Made by a program: the position numbers and the translations under genes. Source: Laetiporus sulphureus 93-53 (Eukaryota > Basidiomycota > Agaricomycetes > Polyporales > Laetiporaceae). Taken from it: a stretch of DNA of 64,000 nucleotides. Each line of letters opens with the position of its first letter. The stretch's first letter is position 1. The notes under the pieces are model-generated. The model was given only the letters and a program-made list of their open reading frames with translations, searched no databases and was not told where the DNA came from. Where the stretch lies: the NCBI RefSeq assembly GCF_001632365.1, contig NW_024468536.1, positions 62,001 to 126,000 on the forward strand. Reading direction: 5' to 3'. Below are positions 47,187-58,404 of the stretch, one piece after another.

Positions 47187-49385
47187 ATGTCAGACGTCCC
47201 ACGCCACGAACGCGTATGGGTCGGACCGAGCTGCGTCGACGCCCCGCCCACGCCCGCGCACGAAAGCACCACAACACAACCGCCAATCCAACTCCCTCGT
47301 CCTACTGGCCCTCGTGTCTGGCAGCCCAAGGACAGACGCACCTTTACGCTCAAAGTCCTTGTCGCCGCCACCCTCGTTGGCTTCGTCACATACCACCGCT
47401 TGGCTGAAGTCAGCAAGAGCACGAGCACTCAGATGACCTGACTACTCTTCCCGACTCGTGCGCACTCTGTGTGGAGGAGGGCCGCGTTTACACCGTTGAC
47501 GAGCAGAAACCGAATGCCGACTACTTCTTGGTGGCGAAGGGCCGTTTGTCAGCTACGGGGACTATAGGCGAGTATTTGCTTGCTACTGACTTTCACGCCA
47601 GTGCTCTCTTCCTTCTCCACGCATATGATTGCCTTTTTGTCCGCGATCACTTACTGTGCTCTGTCGTCACGTCATACGAGACGCAACTACTTCCCGTCTC
47701 ATCCTTTCAATCCTCCGCCCATATCACTTCTTTGATTCTTGCATTGTGCGTCCAACTATTGACCGCTCCGATGCAGATGACATTTGCCCCCACTGGGACG
47801 CTCACCAACCACGTCTTGTCAATGCATTCTACGGCAGCGAACCCAAGGCCAAGAAGCCGCTCACGGTTCTGCACGCACCAAAGGGGAGCATCATCGTCCC
47901 TGGTCTTGCAGGTGAGTGATTGTGTCTGTCGCCACCCATCGCCCATCACGCCTACTATACATCACCTTTCGTGACTGTGATGCTCCAAGGCGGAGATGCA
48001 GTCAGTGTTCGTTCCCGTCTATAGCGTGAGCCGTGCCCCGCGACTGAGTAGTGACTTATTAGCTCAATTTCTACGGGAGGATTGGACCCCGGCATAAGAA
48101 TGCGAGCGTGAGGAGCCCAGAGAACTGAGAAAGCGGTGCTCTATCCTGTTCGCTAGAAAATGCTACAACACATTTTCTTTTGGGGTATGTGCGCCTCTCT
48201 TCGTACTCCTGCCTCTTCCCTACGAACTCTGCCCGCTATAACCCCGCTCTTTCTAGCTGCCCTCACACGGTTGGCATCACACGCTTGTGATGTCCTGACT
48301 ACCGCGATGTAACCCGTAGGGCTGCTGATTGACACCCATGTCAGACGCACACGCCCACCTAATGATATACGGCGCGAAAATGGAGCTCAACTTCGAAGAT
48401 GCGACGTCTACAGATGGTGAGTGCCCCGTCACCCGTGCTGTTCCCATGCTCTCTCACTCGGCATGCGCCGTCCCCCCCTCTTGCGTTATATTCTTCCGCG
48501 CAGATGTTCCTCGAAGTTTAGAGGCTTACACGCGTGCACACCCTATGAACTCCACCTCAGATGAGGAGGAAGCGTAGATCGAAGGCTTTGGCTGGGACCA
48601 GATGTGCTGGAAGGGCTGGCGGGCGGACTTCTAGGCAAGGTGCTTCCCTTTATTTACTCCGCCATCATTTCATCTTGCTGGTACTGACGGCGGCTCACGC
48701 CACAGACCGACCTCGCCTCCCGCCCGCTCCTCGCCCACCGCACACTCGCACTCCTCTGCGTCGACGGGCACGCACTCTGGGTCTATCCGCGCGCACTCGA
48801 TATCACCGAACACAGCGGGAAGCTTCTTGGTGGACGGTGGACCCGCGCGGGCGAGGTGCAGGGCGAAGAGGATGGCGAGGTGAGTGGTGAGTGTTTCTCT
48901 CCCTCCTCTTACCCAATGGCTGTGAGATGGTGACGTGGGCGGCAGGCGTGTTTCTGGACGCGGCGATGGCGCTTGTGCCGGTGCCCCCACCGACGGAGGC
49001 GATGCTTGAGGAGCGTGCGATGAGGGGTGTTCTGCGGGTGGGTCTGAGAAGCGTGCATGATGCGGCGGTGGATGGGTCGACGTGGCGCATGTTCAAGAGC
49101 TGTGTCGTCTTCCTCTTCTTTGCCGTTTGACGGTCACCGTCTGATGCGGCTACGCAGGACGGCAGAGGAGGGCCAAATGCCGGTGGGTAACTCATTTCAA
49201 CTGGTGCGGATGTAGGCTTGACCGACAGAGAGTGGGCAGATCAGCGTGCACGCGATGGCACACGAGGAGCACGATGGGTATTGGGACGGAGAGTTTGAGC
49301 AGGTCGAGGGTTATGGGGACCCATTGGGTTCAGACTTGCATCTACCTTTTACAGGCTGGTCAGAACAGCCGATGATGAATCCGGG
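47187..49385 (+). pseudogene. YtcJ-like metal-dependent amidohydrolase, truncated and broken
   Basis: The ATG at 47187 opens a frame with a Pro-rich cytosolic head and one membrane segment (FTLKVLVAATLVGFVTYHRL, 47341-47400). Then come family blocks of the Amidohydro_3/YtcJ group: ALCVEEGRVYTVD (47459-47500), LHAPKGSIIVPGLA (about 47868-47912), AHAHLMIYGAKMEL with the metal-binding HxH (48344-48390), IEGFGWDQMCW (48578-48610), LLCVDGHALWVYPRAL (48756-48803), GVFLDAAMALVPVP and RSVHDAA, and MAHEEHDGYWDGEFE (49253-49300). Defects: a frame change at about 47415 with no room for an intron; TAG at 48575-48577 where homologues have Trp before IEG; TAG at 48632-48634; and all sequence after about 49350, including the remaining metal ligands, is absent. 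A former membrane-anchored amidohydrolase, no longer functional unless this assembly is wrong. Confidence 0.8.
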
Positions 49386-50755
49386 TGCTTGCTTGTATGT
49401 CTCTGACTGAGCAGGCTGAAGCTGGAGGAGAGTGTTGACTGCCGCCCCGTCTAGCGTGTCTGTCCACGGCGGCCCTGTTAATGCTGCAGCTGGCTTGTAA
49501 CTCGGCGGCTCTACACTTACTGGTCGGCCAATACTTGTAAAACACCCACGATGAACCAGGCTTGCGGCACTTCTTGCTGTGGGCGATGTATACGGCGCAC
49601 TCGCGCCCCCACGTACGAAGGCCGATATTGCTGCAGGAGGACGTGTAACAGGGGAAGCACGGTCCTTGTTACATATTCTGGCACCAGAGCCGACTGTTCA
49701 CTGATTGCTGAAGGATTTTCTCGGCTAGATCATGGCAATCTAAGACTCCTGATCCTGTAGACACCCTCGAGGATCTTCAGGCATGTAGGCTCGCACCCCG
49801 CTAATTCCATTATGACGAGGAACATATGGTCGGAGGCGAGAGTTTCCAGTGAAGCCAGGCACACTGAATGGGCCAGCGAGATGTGGGTATGTTCCCGAGT
49901 AATTTAGGCGAATGCCACATCCCCACATAACGATTTGATTAAATGACAAGCATGAACAACGCAGCGGCAGATGAGGCGACGTAGAAAATTTCCTTTTGGT
50001 TCGTGTGATATATCTCCTGCTTGAGATGCTTGCGAGCCGATGTAGCTCAGTAATCGAGGCTCTTTTGCCGATAGATGACTGATTCCAGAGAGAACTTCGG
50101 GTATTTCATCGCGGAGATAGAACTCAATAGACACATAGAGCAGGACATATGTAATGGCGGAGCAATCTGAGTACTGAGGCCGAGATGGTCAACAAATGCC
50201 ACAGTGCTGTGGCATAGGCATACGTCTCCATCAGTTGCAGGCTATCAGCGGTGGTCCACGGCGGTCGGAGAGCACTCGGGGGCAGAAACGCTCCTGCGGA
50301 ACTTCCGAGTACGACTTGAATACCAAACGTGCCGTGCTGGCATTGTGAAACATTTTTGGGATGATTGAGTAGACTCAGTGGCACGACTCAGTACTCAGTG
50401 GTGCCGGTGAAGCTCAAGCATGAAAATGCTTGTCGGATCCAATGTGGGGAACGGTCCAACGGATCCCAGGTTCAGAGGCGCCAGAGCATAAGCCGCCTTC
50501 CCACGCCGCAGACGCGTCTGACGCGCAAACTGTCCGGGCCTCATTTCACTGCTGTTCCTCAGTTCTAGCAGTCAGAGGACTGACTCCCACATATTTTCGA
50601 AGTCCTCCGATTTCCCTACCGGCCTTTTTAAGTCCTGTAATCTCTGTGTCGTTAAGGGCGGGACAGGGGTGCTCGAAAGTAAGCTAAGAGGCCGCATATC
50701 TTCAGCACACTGACAGGGGAAATCACGCATTTGAAATGGCCCTTTGAGCCTCGAG
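49386..50755. other. Gene-poor region replacing the amidohydrolase 3' half
   Basis: Minus-strand frames at 50124-50384 (86 codons; GTFGIQVVLGSSAGAFLPPS) and 49904-50134 (76 codons) overlap and may be pieces of one former gene, but no family is recognised and no splice joins them convincingly. No transposon ends or terminal repeats were found. Confidence 0.35.
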
Positions 50756-50932
50756 GATACGTACATGGTGTTTTTGTTCAGATCTGAAACTCATGACCGA
50801 TATCAGCAAGAATCTGGTATTTTCTCAAATGCTCTAGCTCGTGCACGCCACTCAACAGATCAAGAGGTGCAGCGGCGTAACATGGAGAGACGTACTGATA
50901 CTCCAGGTCGTTTGCCACTGGGTCCATGAATT
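50756..50932 (-). pseudogene. Unidentified coding remnant related to 46.04-46.17 kb
   Basis: An open minus-strand frame reads FMDPVANDLEYQYVSPCYAA, then GVHELEHLRKYQILADIGHE, and stops at about 50785. It matches the remnant at 46040-46170 at nucleotide and protein level. No other part of that locus was found next to it. Confidence 0.45.
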
Positions 50933-51105
50933 ACCAAAAACACCGGCTCATGTTGGCAAGTTATAGGAATGCACGGCCCGCCCACGTCCTCTAGAAATTC
51001 TCAATATGTTCCATATGTATGTGTGATATATCATCACCGGGAATTTACTATATGTTGGATGCAGAGCTCGTCATGGATCGCCAAGGAAACTCGAGTGTGC
51101 AACAT

Positions 51106-54100
51106 CTAGCTTTGGGGCCCTACTTCTGACAGATCGATGATAGTCACTTTCCCTGCCGTTCCGCCAATCACAACAGTATGGCCGTGGTAAGCAAAACACT
51201 TCCGCGGCGAGGTTGGTCGTTTCGATGCAGTAATCCAACACATTTTCTGGCCTGTCCCATCCACCACCCATCCATCCTTAAGCTGGAGTTCGCGAGATGC
51301 TGGGTGAGAACCACGGTGTTTGATCCAACCTAACTCTGCTGTCGGCAAGCTCTCCCCGCTGTGACAGTCCCAGAGGAAACTCAAGCCGTCGATAGTCCTC
51401 ACGTAGACATTGTTGTCATCAGGTGAGAATGCAATTGTCTTCACTGCAACGCGTTTGTCTGTGAATTTAGACAAGTCGATGCTTTTCACGAGTGAGAGTC
51501 CAGAAGCGTCATACAAGTCGAGATAGCTTTTCATGCCGGGGGTCATATTACAGATGGCAAGCCGATTCCCGCTCGAAGAGTACTGCATAATAATGAATAT
51601 CCACTCATGCGCGACTTTCGTAGTGATCAGCGATTGGCCGCTTTCGACCTCGTAGATCACCAGAGTCCCAGTCTTATAATCATCTGCGCCCCAGATCACC
51701 GCAAGATGTCGGCCATTCGGGGAGAATATCATATGATAAACGTGATGCTGGTTAAGCGTGATCGTCGAGATAGAAGTGCCCGAACGTATGCGCCAAATAT
51801 TTAATGTGGAATCCGTAGCTGCTGACGCCGCCAATTCTTCATCATCAGACAAGATGACTTGAGACACTTCCGGTGCCCGGTGTATGTCGGAGCGATCGGG
51901 CATACTGCTCGACAGTCCGATTGCATCGGTATTCGACAAGTCCCACACGTGAATCCCATCCGAATGGAATGATAACAGCCGATCTCCTTGGGGAGAGAAG
52001 CAGAGGCAAAGCGGGTCATCAACATCACGTAGCTGTGCAAGGTGTTTGCCTGTGCCCGCATCCCAGATGTCAATCGTGCTTCTGCTGCTCACGGCAATGC
52101 GGTGTCCTCCGGAAGAAATGGCAGGTTCTGAGAAAGTACCAGATGCATTGAACGTGTGAAGACAGCGCGCAGAAGGGACATCCCAAATTCTGACTTGCGA
52201 GCTATCGAACGAAACGACCTTTGAACCTTCTCCAGGGAAGAATAACGCGCTTTCGACATCGTTTGAGTGGCCCACAAGCGAGCTTCGTATCGCCTTGTGC
52301 TCAAGGTCGTAAATGGATATCGAGTTCGTTGATGTTATCGAAAGAACCATGGCTCCCCAAAAAGAAGAGGCGGAGTGGGGATAGTAATTGGCGGTGTTGC
52401 TGGATTCCGGTAATTGAGCAAATGTGCAGGAATCCCATGCACGGATGCTCCGTTCGTCGCGGGCATAGGCGTGGGCTAAGATCAGTTTGCCATCTAAGGA
52501 GAACGAGGCTGTTCTGAAATACCTTTCCTTGCCTTCCGTGATCACGTGTAGGAGGGCACCGGACGCCAGGTTCCAGATTCTGATGTCTTCTTCATCACCC
52601 GACAGAATCCTAGAGTTATCCGGTGAGACGTCTATTTGCCAGACTACTTTGCTATGCCGAACCTTTGCATCGGTCGCCATCATATTGAGAGGAATACCGG
52701 AGCCGGCATCCCATGAGCAGACAGTGCCATATCGGGTGCCAGCGACGATCCAGCGGCCATTTGGAGAATACGCAAGAGCACTCACAAGATCAGAAATTCC
52801 TTCGATTACCCTAATGCACGGACTCCAACTCGAGTCACGGAGGGTGGCTATCCTCAGGCCATTAGATTGCACAGAAGACGCTTCATAGACATCAAGCAGC
52901 TTGCAGGATGGCATTGTTGGCAGCGCGGAGATGTAGATGTGCTCGGGACAGGCATTTATTGCATCAAAGTATTCAAGAACGAAACGATATCCATCATCGA
53001 GCAGCGGCCCGACATTGCCGGCAGTCTGCTCAGATCTCTGGTGAATGCGAAATCATGTCAGCCATATACAGCAAGCATAATGCTCAGACGGACCTGGTAC
53101 CACGAACGGACCATGAGCAGTGCCGCGGGAGCGACCTCAAGTCGGTTCATGAGGCTCAATGCTTCATACCAGACAAGCAATCGGTTCATGAGGAAGGAAT
53201 CCAGGTGTTTGACAACGAGCATACGAGTCTCGGAGTCGGCGGCCTGCGTACTCGAGACGTGGAACGCCCAGTGAATGCACGCATACTGGACATGCGTCGG
53301 AACGTTCTGGGATACAAGATACGGCAGATCTTTCACACTATGTTTCATCTTCGCAGGGTTGGGAAGGCAGCAGATGTTTCGCCGCAAGCTATCATGCTGA
53401 GTCAGCACCGAGAGGCAAGAGATCGCGAGATGCGCATGGTGGATTTCAGGGTCAATATAAAACGTTGTATCCTTACAGCGGCTGCTGTCGATGAGGAACT
53501 GAGGGAAGCTCGCATGTAAAGGGCGAATTGTGTCATCGGCATCGCGCAAGACGACCGACGCTAGGAGTTGGACCACAAAATTTATATCAGCGACGCGAAG
53601 GCTGATGAGCAATGCCATCGCATTCACGGTGAGTTGATCTTGAAGCAAGGCGATGGTACCCAGCACAAGACGAACCTTCCGCATCCTCTCCGCATCGGAC
53701 ACAATCTTTTGGCCAAATGCGTTCTGCAAAACGAGGGTATATAGCTGGTCTAGATCGCTGAGATCTTGATGCGTGTCGTGCATGTTATCTGCGAGAAGGA
53801 TATCTAGACGCTGCACGGCGTCGACCGGGTATTGATTGAGGAAGTTGATAGCAGTAGAAGCGAAAATGAACAATCCGTCCGCCTTTTTGGCTAGTTCCGC
53901 AATTGCATTGGGTCGCTTTCTCTGCAACTCTTCACCTTGTGCACTTTGAGATAACCGATCCTGAAGATATTTCTTGATGTCCTGACCCACAGTCGCCCTT
54001 GGAACATCTTGCAACTTGAACAAATTACGGTCCTTTCCGAATTTCTCCGAATCGACGGCATTCTCGATGTGGTAGTCTGGGCGTGAGGTGATAAAGATCC

Positions 54101-55539
54101 GAAGAGGGAACCGGATGGTCGATACACCATCAGCGAGCAGATGCAACATCTTCGGAATCAGCTCTTGCGCAGAATCGGTGCATTCATCAAGCGCATCAAT
54201 GATGAGGATGATTGGAGCATGACTTTCGGGCAACTTGGACAAAGGCTCAATGATGAGGTCCTTCAGTCCATACTCCATCCGCTGTGGGTCGCTGCCCTTG
54301 GCGAGGTAAGAAGAAGCAGCGTGAACGATGCCGCGAGTGGTCGTCGGCTGGAAGGATGCTAATTGATACGCAAAAGTTGTGAATATGCGCCGAGTTGTCG
54401 CCAGATCGTTGTATCCTCGGTCGAAGAAAAAGGATGCGCCGAGGATGCCATCCCGCGCGAGGCGCTTGGCCAACTCGCACGCGATAGTGGACTTGCCTGT
54501 ACCGGCGGCACCGCTGAGGACATAGATGCGATGATGCAAGGTACTAGACGTCCCCTTCGCCCATTCGTCGATTTCTTCTAGGAGAGCCTCCCTCGTTCCA
54601 TCTAGGTACCCTGATTTCGATTCATGGATCACGGATCGATAGCTTGCTGCGCGAGCGTATGGAAGACGCTCAAGGATACCTCTGTCGTCTGAGTGGCCTG
54701 CAATTGAGGAAGGACGTTGGCATGGAGGGACCAGTGTACTCACGATCATCCAGCTGAACCTTCTGTATTGCCTACAAGGTACGAGTCGGGGATCTCAGCT
54801 GTTATCCTTAGCGCTCATTCTGGAGAGAAACCTACCACAACACCCTCTTGAATAACGCCAACGAAACCTTCGACAGCGATATCCCCCTCGAGCTATGTTC
54901 GTATCACACGCACTATAAGCAATCGGCAGTATATACTTACAATCGCTCTACCGACCTTGAAGTCTTCAATCGCATGCGCTAAGTCCTTTTCTAAGTCATC
55001 CAGCTCCTCCGCATCTATCTTCTTGCGGAGGAATCTCTGGCGCCTTGATCGACTTTTCATCTTCTTGGCCTTGTTCTCGACGTCCTTGAGTCTCCTGCGG
55101 CGGATGTTCAAAATGTAAAGGGAAGCATTTGTGATGAGTAAACGTACCCTTCGAGACGCTTGATTCGATCTTCCAACGGCTTGACATCCGCCACAGATAC
55201 ATTTGACTGTTTCGCTTGTTTATAGACAGCTTTGAGACAATCTGCAAGCTCTTTGACCCGATTGGCGACTTTCTCCATATCCTCAGCGTTCTTTCTCATG
55301 TCCTGTCAAGTCGTGCATCGCGTGGTCTCCTCAGTCCAATGATGGATCAGAACAAGGACGCTAACCTGTATCGTTCCGATGACATTGGCGAGTGCACTCG
55401 CCGCGAGTTTGAGCCCCGGGATTGGCGCAAGTGAAAGCAGATCACCTCCGACATTGAGAAGTGACCGTGCTGCATCCAGCGTGACATCGATGTTGTCACC
55501 AGAAGGCTTTGAGGCATTTCCGGGTTTACGAAGAGGCAT
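51106..55539 (-). CDS. NLR-like STAND protein: helical N-terminus, NACHT NTPase, WD40 repeats
   Basis: Fungal NLR architecture. The start is ATG 55537-55539 (MPLRKPGNASKPSGDN). Residues about 10-200, over several short exons (54893-55539), form a helical bundle (LSLAPIPGLKLAASALANVI, then helices rich in Lys/Glu) like the MLKL/HeLo-type N-terminal domains of basidiomycete NLRs. The NACHT domain (53058-54749) has Walker A GAAGTGKST (about 54488-54514), Walker B ILIIDALDEC, and sensor ITSRPDYHIE. An intron near 53040-53093 joins it to a C-terminal WD40 propeller (51106-52914) with repeats ending in VCSWDAG, IRIWNLASG, VRIWDVPS, IDIWDAGTG, IHVWDLSN and LNIWRIRSG. The propeller units are divergent from one another. 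Fungal NLRs of this kind act in self/non-self or heterokaryon recognition and regulated cell death; that role is inferred here. Confidence 0.9.
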
Positions 55540-56249
55540 GCTGCGAGGGAGCTCAAGAGAAGGGGTGATGTGTTGGCGATGGTGTTCGAAAAACGAGGCA
55601 GTGTGTTAGCGATGGTGTCCAGGTATAAAACGAGGTGGCGTGTCAACTGCATGGTGTGCGGTAGGCTTGAATAAGGTTCGGGCGGTGTGGGCAAACTCTA
55701 CTCGGCGCTTGCAGGCAGCAGACCATGAATGTTGCCATCGCTTGGAGCGATATTGATGTTAGTTGCTGGGTCATGCGAGTTAGCCATGATCAGAGAGTGT
55801 GCAATCAAAGGGTGTTCCTGCAGAAGTTCATGCTCAAAGTTGAGCAAAGTGAGAGGTGAAACCCGTACACCAGACTGACCGTGACTTCGATATCGCCAGT
55901 CTATCGCCGTTAAGTCAAATTACGGATTCTCCTGGCAGATGCCTCTCAGGCCGCAGCCACGCCGCAGACACCTCGTTGTATGCTCGTCCCATCGATTCAC
56001 CAATGACAATGCACATAGTAGAATTTCAAGACATCAGATGTGCATCGCGTATTGCAGGCTTTTCCAGTCAATTTGAGAGGAAAGGTTGACTTTACTGGCT
56101 TGAAAGATGGTACGAAGCACCAATAAGTGAACATACAGGTCCAGATCTTCTCCTGTCTTTCCCTCGTCAGTAACAAGGACACAAGGTGCACACACATGCA
56201 TTCCGCTGTGCGAGAGATTGCCGTGTTGAGCTGCACTCTCCTCAGCCAG
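55540..56249. other. Spacer upstream of the NLR gene
   Basis: About 700 bp including the NLR promoter. No other gene is recognised. Confidence 0.45.
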
Positions 56250-56880
56250 TGGCAAGCTCCAGCGGTTTGTTAAGAATTTGCTTCCGGCTCTCTCGGTGCA
56301 GCGTTTTCTTGGGATATGGATGAGTCGTTGATCTGGTAGTGCCGCCGTCGTTTAAGTTTGTTGCAAAGTTGACAGGTCGCTGAGAGGATTTGAGACAGCG
56401 CTGGCAAGCTTGCTCCTGTTCGTCTCCTTCGGCAGCGGGATCGCACATGGTCTTGATCGTGTCACGCATGTATGCGCCCCGATGATCGCCTGATCTGCAG
56501 GTCGGGACTCCGGCCACTGGGTGTCACTGCACGGACTTTGACTAGCACGATCGTGATAGTTGCGTTCACCGTGTCGCAACTTTGACTCGACTTGTGCCAT
56601 CTCTCATGTAGTTAAGTTTAAGCTGGCAGCGCGGGTATCGGGAGGAAGGACCTCACAGCAGCTGATCAGCGTGAACAGTCGCATAATGTTCGCGTTCGCG
56701 CTCTTCTCATCGAAATTCACATCCTCGTGACCATCGCCCGCGTCCGCCAAGCATAACCGCGCAGCATCCCGCCGAACTTCTCAACACACCACCGCATCGT
56801 CATCGAGTTACCCTTGCTCTTCGACATTTTCTGCCCATCAAGTGGCCATTTGTTTGCATGCTTAGCAGCTACTTGTCCTC
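56250..56880 (-). pseudogene. Leucyl-tRNA synthetase remnant (KMSKS and anticodon-binding parts), copy 2
   Basis: Minus-strand reading gives NGHL, a 1-nt shift, then DGQKMSKSKGNSMTMR (the class I KMSKS ATP-binding loop, about 56800-56850), VEKFG, a further shift, LADAGDGHEDVNFDEKSANA and IMRLFTLISCCEEVL (56645-56780), then PADQAIIGAH and YMRDTIKTMCD and KETNRSKLASAVSNPL (56370-56500). This is the same gene family and 3' region as the 46.2-46.6 kb remnant, but it keeps the KMSKS part and lacks the ELRSARADWYREVT block. Several frameshifts and an early stop make it a pseudogene. It lies divergent from the arylsulfotransferase remnant, as in copy 1. Confidence 0.78.
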
Positions 56881-56904
56881 TAGGAACAGCGCAGCATGAT
56901 TGTG

Positions 56905-57420
56905 GGGTGATTTAGCTCTTTGATTCTCAATGGATCGTCTTGCCGCAGCCACACACAAGCTGTCTACTACATCAATGGGAGGAATGGCGAAATTATCAGG
57001 CAGCTTGGAGGGAAGAATAGTTCATTCACACTCGGGCCCAACGCCACGCTCTACGGACAGCAAGATGCGCATTTGATTAAGAATTACACTGCGATCACCA
57101 TGTATGCTGGCGACGGTAAAGAATTTTTGTTTCATATTAGACACAGTCCGTTGACTAACCGCCGTTATAGCTACCACTGGGCGGACCAGTGCGTTCGATG
57201 CCTCTTGATGAAGCATCGAGAGTGGACTTTCTTTTCTGTGAATATACAGCCGCTCACGGACTCGTCCAACTTCATCACGATGAAGGCGACCTTGATCGCA
57301 GAATTCCTCCCCTTGGAGCCACTGACGAGCACCTCTCATCGCTCTTGCAGGGTATATAGTATATTCTCGGAGTCGACTTACGTTGATTGGCCGTCATCGA
57401 CTCATCCCTAGTACGACCTT
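56905..57420 (+). pseudogene. Arylsulfotransferase-like remnant, copy 2
   Basis: Reads YYINGRNGEIIRQLGGKNSS, FTLGPNATLYGQQDAHL, then a likely intron (57117-57171, with branch site gactaac), then an out-of-frame continuation with two consecutive TGA codons near 57205-57211, and VNIQPLTDS. The wording follows fungal arylsulfotransferase-like (ASST) secreted propellers, a family with N..G.iiW.LGGK-SsFtlG..a.f..QHDA. N- and C-termini are missing. It is longer than the copy at 46.6-46.8 kb but also dead. Confidence 0.7.
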
Positions 57421-58404
57421 GATTTAAAAAAATAGTGGTCGGTTGGGGCACAAACTCATCGTGCGTCAGATTGCACCTAGAAAGAAATTTGATGTGAAGA
57501 CCACTGTCTGACAGTGGCTCATGACATTCGAAACGACCTATACTGCATCACGAATCTTCAGCTCGGAAGTGCAAACGCCCCACTTGACTAACGTACTTAT
57601 GTTCTCGAAGGCTCGCAGCTCGCATAAACATACATTGCCATTCTTTCAACCAAATGCTACGCTGACATGCCGAATGTGAGGTGACCCCGAGAGCGCAGTC
57701 AAGGCCTCCGAGAAAAATGAAAGCATTCGAAGCCGTTCGATTCCATCATACGCGCCTTTTCGCTTAGCACCGGAATTGTGTGCAAAAGGAAACTTGACCG
57801 AGGCATAAACTATTAGAACAGAGCTCTGTCCGACGTGTTCTCAGAAATGATGGCTCTCACTGCGGCAAGTTGACCGTTCACAGATCTAGAATTTGCGAAG
57901 TTGAACCCATTGCGACATCGCATGCCGTTCCAATACACATCTGCCGCACGATGGATTGTCAAGTAGGCATTGAGAATGACAGAAGACACGTAAAGGGCCT
58001 CAGAGACGTGATGCGTGACATAACGTCAATGAAGATCCATCGACAGCAGGATCAATGCATCTATTACAACCGACTCCGTAAGTGCCACCATGTGCAACTC
58101 TTGCGAACCATTGGTCGCAAGCCACACTGAAAAGACGAAGAAATTTCGTGGCCAACTGCATGTAGACTTGACTGAAAATTAGCGAACGGATGCATATCAT
58201 CACGGCAGGAAAGCGTGCTCTCTAATAATCGAATCGAGATACTGATTATTACTACAAAATCAAGCGCAACTTTTTCAGACAAGGTACCGTGGGTCGAGCA
58301 CGTACACTGGCCAGGATACAGCCCTTCAAGGCGGTGTCGAATGTGAAGGCGTGACATCGATGAGGGAATGACCGCAAAACCATTCTCCAAAAGAGCACAT
58401 CACA
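57421..58404. other. Gene-poor region
   Basis: About 980 bp with no frame above 110 codons that shows family resemblance or joins by splicing. No RNA gene found; a B-box-like string near 57733 is not backed by a tRNA fold. Confidence 0.4.

Noticed and set aside
49386..50755. Possible transposon inserted in the amidohydrolase gene
   Set aside because: No terminal inverted or direct repeats, no transposase, integrase or reverse transcriptase motifs were found by eye.
57725..57750. B-box-like string CGTTCGATTCC
   Set aside because: No A box at the right distance and no cloverleaf could be folded around it.
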